Assembly: GCA_051646105.1 (NCBI GenBank)
Contig: JBOFCO010000030.1
Location: 1 to 19,234, forward strand
DNA from: JBOFCO01 sp051646105
Lineage (GTDB): Bacteria; Pseudomonadota; Alphaproteobacteria; Rhodobacterales; Rhodobacteraceae
Reading direction: 5' to 3'
Length of the DNA: 19,234 nucleotides
This document shows positions 13,698 through 19,234 of this stretch, piece by piece. Each line of letters opens with the position of its first letter. Within the stretch, counting starts at the first letter, position 1. The notes under the pieces are model-generated. The model was given only the letters and a program-made list of their open reading frames with translations. It was not told the origin of the DNA and made no database searches. The position numbers and the translations under genes were made by a program.

Positions 13698-14336
13698 ATG
13701 GTTCAGACCGTCAAAGGCAGCAAGGTCACCGTCATTTTCGATGGAAAGCGGTGCATTCATTCGCGCAACTGCGTTCTGGGTCATCCGGAAGTCTTCGTGC
13801 CAAACGTCAAGGGCGACTGGATTTTTCCTGACGCCGCCCCGGCAGAAGATGTGATCCGCATCGGGCAGAACTGCCCGTCCGGCGCGATCAGGGTCATGCG
13901 CAACGATGCGGGCGGCTCGTCCGATACGCCACCGGTCGTGAATACCCTGCGCGTGCGGGAAAACGGCCCGCTGGCGGTAGAGGCCGAACTTTCCCTTCGC
14001 GGCGAACGGCTTGATAGCCCGCGCGCCACGCTGTGCCGCTGCGGCGCGTCGCAGCGCAAGCCGTTCTGTGACGGCAGCCATACGGCGGCGGGGTTTGCCG
14101 CAACCGGCGAACCGGCGACAAAGGACGCCGAGGCGTTGGCCGCCAGGAACGGCCCTGTCGATATTCAGCCACAGCCGAACGGCCCCTTGAAGCTGACCGG
14201 CAATCTGGAGATCGTCAGCGGAACGGGACGCACAATCAACAAGACAACACAGACCTTTCTGTGCCGCTGCGGCCTGTCGGCCAACAAGCCCTATTGCGAC
14301 GGCAGCCACAAGGCGGCGGGATTCGTGGCTGGGTAA
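13698..14336 (+). CDS. Iron-sulfur protein: divergent 4Fe-4S domain plus two CDGSH domains
   Basis: The 212-residue protein starts at 13698 with an excellent ribosome site (AGGGAGG at 13685-13691). The N-terminal 70 residues (FDGKRCIHSRNC...NCPSGAI, Cys19, Cys25, Cys59) match the divergent mono-cluster ferredoxin domain of the Fer4_19 type. Two CDGSH domains follow, each with three Cys and one His for a [2Fe-2S] cluster: Cys113, Cys115, Cys124, His128 and Cys189, Cys191, Cys200, His204. CDGSH clusters are redox-active and labile, so a role in electron transfer or Fe-S/redox sensing is likely; the specific partner is unknown. No membrane segment is present. It ends 33 bp from the convergent dddP end. 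Confidence 0.88.
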   Translation: MVQTVKGSKVTVIFDGKRCIHSRNCVLGHPEVFVPNVKGDWIFPDAAPAEDVIRIGQNCPSGAIRVMRNDAGGSSDTPPVVNTLRVRENGPLAVEAELSLRGERLDSPRATLCRCGASQRKPFCDGSHTAAGFAATGEPATKDAEALAARNGPVDIQPQPNGPLKLTGNLEIVSGTGRTINKTTQTFLCRCGLSANKPYCDGSHKAAGFVAG

Positions 14337-14369
14337 ATTTTTCAAATGGTTGCGGCAAGAAGTTGAAGT

Positions 14370-15698
14370 TTACGCCGTACCCATCAACCTTGCGTCGAAC
14401 GGATAGGTTGTCAGGTTTTCATAACCGGTTTCGGTAATCAGAACCTGATCCTCCAGCTTGATTGAGAAATCACCGCCCTCGGGCGACACCAATGCCTCGA
14501 CACACAGCACCATGCCGGGTTCCAGATGGTGATCGAATGCGCCTTCTTCCCACTGGTCGGGATAGGCGATCAGGGGCCATTCATCGCACAGCCCGACACC
14601 ATGCATCTTCAATCCGTATTTCTGCTTTTGATATTGCGGGTCAAGCACATGGCCGCCAAAGGTCAACTCCCGTATCGATATGCCGGGGCGCAGCATCGCC
14701 ATATTGGTCTGGACATGCTCATAGGCGTGGCGCATGGCGGCGACCATTGCATTGGTGGGCTTGCCATCACCCACCCACCATGTCCGGCTGATGTCGATAC
14801 AGATACCGTAGCTTCCGACCATGTCGGTGTCGAAAGCCACGATTTCGTTTTCCTGAATGATCCTGGGTCCGCACTCCTGAAACCAGGGATTTGTCCGTGG
14901 CCCTGATGTCAGCAAGCGCGTTTCGATCCATTCCCCGCCGCGCCGGATGTTTTCGGCGTGCAGGACCGCCCAGACGTCATCCTCGGACAGGCCGGGCTTG
15001 CAGGCCGATTCCATCGCCGCAACCGCCCGCTCGCAAGCATGATGGGCGCATCGCATTGCGGCGATTTCATCCGGCCCCTTTATCGCGCGGGTCTTTTCGG
15101 TCAGCTCCTCGCCTTCCAGCACCTCGATCCCCTGTGTCTCCAGCGCCCGCAGGCCATGGACCATGATCTTGTCGACACCCAGACGCTTGTTCGTGCCGGA
15201 ATGTTCGCGCAGCAGATCGGCGACCTCTGCGGCAAACGCCTGTGCGGCACGCGCTGTCCCGTCACCTCGATCGAAATAGAAAAAGTCCGCGCCAGAGCGC
15301 TGTTCCTTGACCAAAGGATTGAATTTGCTCAGGAACATCGCGACCTTGTAATCCCACATTACCATATGGCCATCGGCACAGATCAACAGCGCGCGGAACG
15401 GGTTGTGACTGTTCCAAAGCTGCATGTTGGTCGAATCGGTGGCATAGCGGATGTTCAGCGGATCGAACAGCAACACGCCTGCCCAATCCCGCGCGACGAT
15501 GGCATTGACCAGCCGTTTCCAGCGGTATTCCCGCATGCGGGGCAGGTCGGGCAGGGTCAGCCCCGCCGCTGCCCATTCCTGAAAGGCCAGCCGTGTTGGC
15601 CCGATTTCCACCCTGTCGGCATCATTCGGGGTCTGATCGCCCAGCATTGCGCCCCGGGTCGGATCGATCTTGCGACGGTCGCGGTATGGTTCCTGCAT
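14370..15698 (-). CDS. dddP: DMSP lyase DddP (M24 peptidase-like)
   Basis: DddP cleaves the marine osmolyte dimethylsulfoniopropionate to dimethyl sulfide and acrylate. It has the M24 (pita-bread) fold of aminopeptidases but a remodelled metal site. The 442-residue product starts MQEPYRDRRKIDPTRGAMLG, with GGGAGG 5 nt ahead. Metal and catalytic residues line up with those reported for DddP at a constant offset of 5: Asp290, Asp292 (AFDTDMV), Asp302 (CIDISRTWW), His366 (KMHGVGLCDEWP), Glu401 (CVEALVS) and Glu416 (IKLEDQVLI). Long stretches (RYATDSTNMQLWNSHNPFRA, YPFDARLMG) are typical of true DddP rather than other M24 proteins. It is divergent from the HODM-like gene; no other ddd gene is visible. 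Confidence 0.92.
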   Translation of the reverse strand: MQEPYRDRRKIDPTRGAMLGDQTPNDADRVEIGPTRLAFQEWAAAGLTLPDLPRMREYRWKRLVNAIVARDWAGVLLFDPLNIRYATDSTNMQLWNSHNPFRALLICADGHMVMWDYKVAMFLSKFNPLVKEQRSGADFFYFDRGDGTARAAQAFAAEVADLLREHSGTNKRLGVDKIMVHGLRALETQGIEVLEGEELTEKTRAIKGPDEIAAMRCAHHACERAVAAMESACKPGLSEDDVWAVLHAENIRRGGEWIETRLLTSGPRTNPWFQECGPRIIQENEIVAFDTDMVGSYGICIDISRTWWVGDGKPTNAMVAAMRHAYEHVQTNMAMLRPGISIRELTFGGHVLDPQYQKQKYGLKMHGVGLCDEWPLIAYPDQWEEGAFDHHLEPGMVLCVEALVSPEGGDFSIKLEDQVLITETGYENLTTYPFDARLMGTA

Positions 15699-15703
15699 TG
15701 CCA

Positions 15704-15709
15704 CCTCCC
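15704..15709 (-). promoter_or_regulatory. Strong ribosome-binding site for dddP
   Basis: GGGAGG on the minus strand, 5 nt before the ATG at 15698, decides the dddP start. The reading frame runs 22 codons further upstream without a better site, and the protein from this ATG has the normal DddP N-terminus. Confidence 0.7.
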
Positions 15710-15752
15710 ATTGGTCACAGGATGAGCGGGCCCCTGATCCGCCGCCGTTCCG

Positions 15753-15765
15753 TTTGCGACGCAAA
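15753..15765. promoter_or_regulatory. Perfect palindrome between dddP and the HODM-like gene
   Basis: TTTGCG-A-CGCAAA is a perfect 13-bp inverted repeat in the 117-bp divergent intergenic region, 55 bp from the dddP ATG and 51 bp from the 15816 ATG. The near-central place and perfect symmetry suggest an operator for a dimeric regulator acting on one or both genes. A -10-like TATCAT lies at 15781-15786 for the + gene. The regulator is not in the window. Confidence 0.4.
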
Positions 15766-15815
15766 TCGGTGAAATGACGCTATCATCTGTGGCTCGACCA
15801 AAGCAGCATCGCCGC

Positions 15816-16604
15816 ATGGACCCCGTATTTCAGAAATCCCTTCCGTATTACCCCTGGGCTGATCCCCGGCTGATGCGCTTGCCGGGGATACAGCCGCTTG
15901 ACCCTGCCGATTGGTTGCGGGTGGACGACGCCTATGCCGGGCAGATGCGCCTGCGTGACCATCTGATCGCAACCCTGCCGGAAAAAGTGCATGCCCTGCT
16001 TCCCGGTGCAAAGGCGGCTGCGGCGGAACTCTATGCACACGTGCTTGCCGATCTGCCGCGCCTTGGTTTTCGCCTGCTGGGGGAAAAGGCGCAACGGCCC
16101 GATGGCTTGACGGTGCTGCTTGACCCCGCGCATCCTCTGCTGACCTTAGGACGCCTTTGTCAGGAAGACTTCTGCATCATGCAGGCCGAACCGGGGGCAG
16201 AGCCTGTTCTGACCGCTGCCATCCTGTGCTTTCCCGCCGGTTGGACGCTGGCCGAAAAGCTTGGCCGGGCGATGATCCGCATTCACAAACCGGTGCCCAG
16301 CTATGATGACGATGCGGCAAAGCGGGTGCAGCGGCTGTTCGATGCGATCCGGCCGGAACAACCCCTGTGGCGGGTCAATGCGCATTGTTCGGCCGCCAAC
16401 CTGTTCAACCCCCGGACCGAAGCCTCTGCCCGCAAGCCGGCTGCCATTTTGCCCTATCTGCGCTCGGAACGGCAATGCCTGCTAAGGTTGCCGACAACCC
16501 GTGCGGTGGTATTCTCGATCCATACGTATCTGGTGCAGCGCACCGACCTTCCCGAAGATATCCAGCGCGATCTGGTCGATCACCCGATCCGTGGGGCTGT
16601 CTGA
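15816..16604 (+). CDS. Haem-dependent oxidative N-demethylase-like protein (HODM/DUF3445)
   Basis: The 262-residue protein fits the HODM alpha-subunit family (formerly DUF3445), haem enzymes that oxidatively demethylate dimethylamine or related secondary amines. Visible family blocks are RLPGIQPLDPADWL (21-34), QEDFCIM (116-122), CFPAGWTLAEKLGRAMIRIHKPVP (138-161, with His157), and LRSERQCLLRLPTTRAVVFSIHTYLV (215-240). No signal peptide or membrane span. The start at 15816 is chosen because homologues begin near here; an in-frame ATG at 15774 adds 14 residues, and neither has a strong ribosome site. The other dimethylamine monooxygenase subunits are not next to it, so its substrate and redox partner are open. 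It is divergent from dddP and ends 4 bp from the convergent gene. Confidence 0.8.
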   Translation: MDPVFQKSLPYYPWADPRLMRLPGIQPLDPADWLRVDDAYAGQMRLRDHLIATLPEKVHALLPGAKAAAAELYAHVLADLPRLGFRLLGEKAQRPDGLTVLLDPAHPLLTLGRLCQEDFCIMQAEPGAEPVLTAAILCFPAGWTLAEKLGRAMIRIHKPVPSYDDDAAKRVQRLFDAIRPEQPLWRVNAHCSAANLFNPRTEASARKPAAILPYLRSERQCLLRLPTTRAVVFSIHTYLVQRTDLPEDIQRDLVDHPIRGAV

Positions 16605-16608
16605 ACGT

Positions 16609-17508
16609 TCAGTTCGGGCGCAACTGCCCTGACGCGCCCCTGCCAGGCGCGGTGCGGGATGGCGGTGGCGTAGCGATCCGCAAGCGTCGCTCGATGCTGA
16701 CCCGGATCGCGCCATCAGGCATCGCCTCGGTCGGCGCGCTGTGGGTGATCCGCAATTCATCCTGTTGCGAAATATGATATATATCGCCGTGAACCAGTGG
16801 CACCTCACCCGAAAGGTGTTTCAGGATCAGAAAATCCGCCAGCGCCAGAAGCTGCTCCACAGGGCGGGCAACGACCGCAAAGAGCAGGGGTTTGCCCAGA
16901 AATGGCTCTGCGCCGAATACCCGCAGCCCGAAGCGCTCCCTGCCCATCGGATCCCGTCCGCCCGCATAGATGCCGGGGCGGCTGACCAGCGTCACCGGAA
17001 AATCCATCGCGGCGGTCGCTTCGACCTCGTCCGCTGTAAAGACCATGTCTGACTGTTGCCAGTGAACCAGTTCGGGCCGTGCCTGCCGCATTCCACCCAG
17101 AACGGCGCGTTGGCAGGCGATGATGCGCGAAACAAGGGCGGCACGATCCTGCTGTGCACGGCCGTCCTGTGCCAGCGAGGTGACAGCGATGGTCAGCGCC
17201 GCGCCATGATCGGTGATTGTGCCCCGGTAATCATGCGCCTTTATCCGGGTGAGGCTGGCATCAAGTGCCGACTGGAACATGGCTGGTGGCAGCGGCTTTG
17301 CCTGCGCGGTCACCTGAATCCGCAGGTTCCCGTTGGTCAGGCCGCTTTGCCCCTCGGACTCCCGGAACGGTGCCTGGTCTGGTGCACGCGTGGCGTTCAC
17401 AAAGGACAACAGCACCGCGTTCCTGACAACCGGGAGCTTCGAATAAAGTAGCGTTGCGGCTACACGCTTGAAATGACTGCACACCTGCCGAAACTCCTGC
17501 TCCTTCAT
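16609..17508 (-). CDS. Hypothetical protein, possibly DUF4261-like
   Basis: With the ATG at 17508 the protein has 299 residues, mixed alpha/beta, no signal peptide and no clear membrane span. Its layout suggests DUF4261: an early beta strand NAVLLSFV, a Pro-rich turn (AKPLPPAMFQSAL), a central strand (ALTIAVTSL), a VHWQQSDMVF block, then GRERFGLRVFGAEPFLGKPL and a closing GDIYHISQQDELRITHS. I offer this only as a resemblance; no catalytic residues are evident. The start is uncertain: in-frame ATGs at 17553 and 17625 are possible, and ATGs at 17508 and 17531 lie within a duplicated 13-bp sequence. The C-terminal 20 residues (PPSRTAPGRGASG) are low complexity. It is convergent with the HODM-like gene. 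Confidence 0.5.
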   Translation of the reverse strand: MKEQEFRQVCSHFKRVAATLLYSKLPVVRNAVLLSFVNATRAPDQAPFRESEGQSGLTNGNLRIQVTAQAKPLPPAMFQSALDASLTRIKAHDYRGTITDHGAALTIAVTSLAQDGRAQQDRAALVSRIIACQRAVLGGMRQARPELVHWQQSDMVFTADEVEATAAMDFPVTLVSRPGIYAGGRDPMGRERFGLRVFGAEPFLGKPLLFAVVARPVEQLLALADFLILKHLSGEVPLVHGDIYHISQQDELRITHSAPTEAMPDGAIRVSIERRLRIATPPPSRTAPGRGASGQLRPN

Positions 17509-17538
17509 GGCAGGATGTCCCTGAGCTTCATGGCAGGA
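17503..17538. repeat. 13-bp direct repeat at the start of the DUF4261-like gene
   Basis: CTTCATGGCAGGA occurs at 17503-17515 and again at 17526-17538. On the minus strand each copy contains CCATGAAG, so the start region is duplicated. The upstream copy opens an 8-codon frame (MKLRDILP) whose TGA overlaps the downstream ATG as ATGA. Confidence 0.6.
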
Positions 17539-17740
17539 CAGAGGCGTAAGCATGGTGGTTGCCTGCAAGGGTAAAATATCCTTCGTATTTTGTTTCAATG
17601 CCGATGGACCAAACAATTGCGACATGGCCGACGGGGATCGTTACGCAAGCAGAGGATGACGTTGATTTTCGATCAGGGCAACCCTTGCAGTCCTTGGGTT
17701 GCGTGGACGATGCCTTGCTCTGTCAAAAGCTGCGTTATCA

Positions 17741-17780
17741 AAAGAGAAAAGGGCACCCGCAAGGTGCCCTTTCTATTGGT
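17741..17780 (-). terminator. glnA: Terminator of glnA
   Basis: AAAGGGCACC (17748-17757) pairs with GGTGCCCTTT (17763-17772) around a 5-nt loop. On the minus strand the stem is followed by TCTCTTTT, giving a T-rich tail. It lies about 30 bp after the glnA stop at 17804. Confidence 0.8.
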
Positions 17781-17803
17781 ATCAATGACAGGACCGGCCT
17801 GCC

Positions 17804-19213
17804 TTAGCAGCTGTAGTACATCTGATACTCGATCGGGTGCGGCGTGTGTTCATAGGCGTAAACCTCTTCCCACTTCAGCGCCATGTAGCCTTCAAGCTGG
17901 TCCTTGGTGAACACATCGCCTGCCAGAAGGAAATCGTGGTCCTTTTCCAGTTCCAGCAGCGCTTCGCGAAGCGAACCGCAGACGGTCGGGATTTCGGCCA
18001 GTTCTTCCGGCGGCAGATCGTACAGGTCCTTGTCCGAAGCGGGACCGGGATCGATCTTGTTCTTGATGCCGTCGATGCCCGCCATCAGCAGCGCGGCGAA
18101 AGCCAGATAGGGGTTCGCCGACGGATCGGGGAAGCGGGCCTCGACACGTTTGGCCTTCGGGCTTTCGGTCCACGGAATGCGGACGCAGCCGGACCGGTTG
18201 CGGGCCGAATAGGCGCGCAGCACCGGGGCCTCAAAGCCGGGGATCAGGCGTTTGTAGCTGTTGGTCGACGGGTTGGTCAGCGCGTTCAGCGCCTTGGCAT
18301 GCTTCAGGATGCCACCGATGAAATACAGCGCGTCCTGCGAAAGGTCGGCGTATTTGTCCCCGGCGAACAGCGGCTTGCCATCCTTCCAGATCGACATGTT
18401 CACGTGCATGCCCGACCCGTTGTCGCCCTTCATCGGCTTCGGCATGAAGGTGACCGACTTGCCGTAGGAATGCGCAACGTTGTGGATGACGTATTTGTAT
18501 TTCTGGATGTTGTCCGCCTGCTGGACCAGACCACCAAAGATCATGCCCAGCTCGTGCTGACAGGTCGCGACCTCGTGGTGGTGCTTGTCGACCTTGATGC
18601 CCATGCGCTTCATGGTCGAAAGCATTTCACCGCGGATGTCCTGGGCCTCGTCCACCGGGTTCACCGGGAAATAGCCGCCCTTGTGACCGGCGCGATGGCC
18701 ATAGTTTCCGCCCTCGGTCGGCGTATCGGTATTCCAGGCCGCCGCTTCGGCATCGATCTGGTAAGACACCTTGGCCGGCGTCACCGAATAGCGCACGTCA
18801 TCGAACAGGAAGAATTCGGCTTCCGGCCCGAAATAGGCGACATCGCCCACGCCCGAGGCTTTCAGATAGGCTTCCGCCTTGCCAGCGGTGCCGCGCGGAT
18901 CGCGCGAATAGGCCTCGCCCGTGTCCGGTTCGACCACGTTGCAATGCACGCACATGGTCTTTTCGGCATAGAACGGATCGATATAGACCGACGACGCATC
19001 CGGGATCAGCTTCATGTCGGACTGATCGATCGACTTCCATCCTGCGATGGAGGAGCCGTCGAACATGAAACCTTCCTCGAAGAAGTCGTCGTCTACCAGA
19101 TCCGCAACCAGCGTCACGTGTTGAAGCTTGCCCTTCGGGTCGGTGAAACGGATGTCGACATATTCGACTTCCTCGTCCTTCATCAGTTTCAGAGCATTCT
19201 TGACTGCGCTCAT
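17804..19213 (-). CDS. glnA: Glutamine synthetase, type I
   Basis: GlnA makes glutamine from glutamate, ammonia and ATP, the main ammonia-assimilating step. The 469-residue product is full length for dodecameric GSI. Landmarks are FDGSSIAGWKSIDQSDM near the N-terminus, GPEAEFFLFD and NYGHRAGHKGGYFPV, the KHHHEVATCQHE block, the ATP-binding KPMKGDNGSGMHVN, and NRSGCVRIPW with SPKAKRVEARFPDPSANPY. Tyr398 in DKDLYDLPPEE is the expected adenylylation site, so it is probably controlled by GlnE and PII. AGAAGGA lies about 9 nt before the ATG at 19213. In related bacteria glnB (PII) commonly lies just upstream, but the window ends 21 bp beyond the start. Confidence 0.97.
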   Translation of the reverse strand: MSAVKNALKLMKDEEVEYVDIRFTDPKGKLQHVTLVADLVDDDFFEEGFMFDGSSIAGWKSIDQSDMKLIPDASSVYIDPFYAEKTMCVHCNVVEPDTGEAYSRDPRGTAGKAEAYLKASGVGDVAYFGPEAEFFLFDDVRYSVTPAKVSYQIDAEAAAWNTDTPTEGGNYGHRAGHKGGYFPVNPVDEAQDIRGEMLSTMKRMGIKVDKHHHEVATCQHELGMIFGGLVQQADNIQKYKYVIHNVAHSYGKSVTFMPKPMKGDNGSGMHVNMSIWKDGKPLFAGDKYADLSQDALYFIGGILKHAKALNALTNPSTNSYKRLIPGFEAPVLRAYSARNRSGCVRIPWTESPKAKRVEARFPDPSANPYLAFAALLMAGIDGIKNKIDPGPASDKDLYDLPPEELAEIPTVCGSLREALLELEKDHDFLLAGDVFTKDQLEGYMALKWEEVYAYEHTPHPIEYQMYYSC

Positions 19214-19234
19214 CTCTGCGTCATTCCTTCTGTT

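Noticed and set aside
14958..15725. 255-codon + strand frame
   Set aside because: Antisense shadow of dddP, no family features.
17598..17807. Small + strand frame beginning MPMDQTIATW
   Set aside because: It passes through the glnA terminator stem and has no ribosome site or recognisable features.
17804..19213. GlnA as gamma-glutamylmethylamide synthetase (GmaS), suggested by the nearby HODM gene
   Set aside because: The protein has standard type I GlnA features, including the adenylylation Tyr398 motif and normal length; nothing points to GmaS.

Overview
The window looks like chromosomal DNA from an alphaproteobacterium of the order Rhodobacterales (Rhodobacteraceae/Paracoccaceae, roseobacter-like). 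The reasons are high G+C, the protein sequences (for example a recognisable DddP-type DMSP lyase, a DUF6314 protein and an isolated FliG), and a GTTC-N7-GTTC LexA-type box, the form used in Rhodobacter and Caulobacter relatives. Nothing suggests a recent mobile element: I see no transposase, integrase, phage gene, tRNA or CRISPR array. Most genes are housekeeping, with a few poorly described small proteins between them.

Layout. 1-227 is the 3' end of recG (+). 228-600 holds a GTTC-N7-GTTC SOS-type box, a 40-residue single-span membrane peptide, and a structured 3' region ending in a strong terminator. 603-1055 (-) is a NifU/IscU-like Fe-S scaffold homologue, divergent from hisI. 1119-4565 (+) is one tight run, hisI-ccmA-ccmB-ccmC-ccmD-ccmG plus a small secreted cysteine protein. 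It covers the haem-export half and one thioredoxin-like reductant of cytochrome c maturation; ccmE, F, H and I are not here. 4566-4884 is mostly intergenic, with a possible 29-residue peptide and the acnA terminator. acnA (-) is divergent from a secreted DUF1223 thioredoxin-fold protein (+), whose end overlaps a convergent lipid A-type acyltransferase (-). A 78-bp hexamer repeat lies just upstream of the likely promoter of that acyltransferase.

The second half holds an orphan fliG (-), two secreted proteins that share a Cys/Trp motif (-), purB (-), divergent DUF6314 (+) and CDGSH Fe-S (+) genes, dddP (-), a divergent HODM/DUF3445 haem demethylase-like gene (+), a probable DUF4261-like protein (-), and glnA (-) running to the end of the window. 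DddP and the HODM-like protein share a 117-bp intergenic region with a perfect TTTGCG-A-CGCAAA palindrome. Together they suggest use of marine methylated osmolytes (DMSP, methylamines).

The most interesting candidate for an undescribed system is the 40-residue membrane peptide behind a perfect LexA-type box. It is analogous in size, topology and apparent control to SOS-induced division inhibitors such as Caulobacter SidA, but its function is inferred, not shown. Other points to follow up are the ccmG-coupled cysteine protein, the repeat-flanked acyltransferase promoter, and the paired C-x2-G-x-V-W-D-D-K-x3-C proteins. All calls come from reading the sequence; no database search was run.
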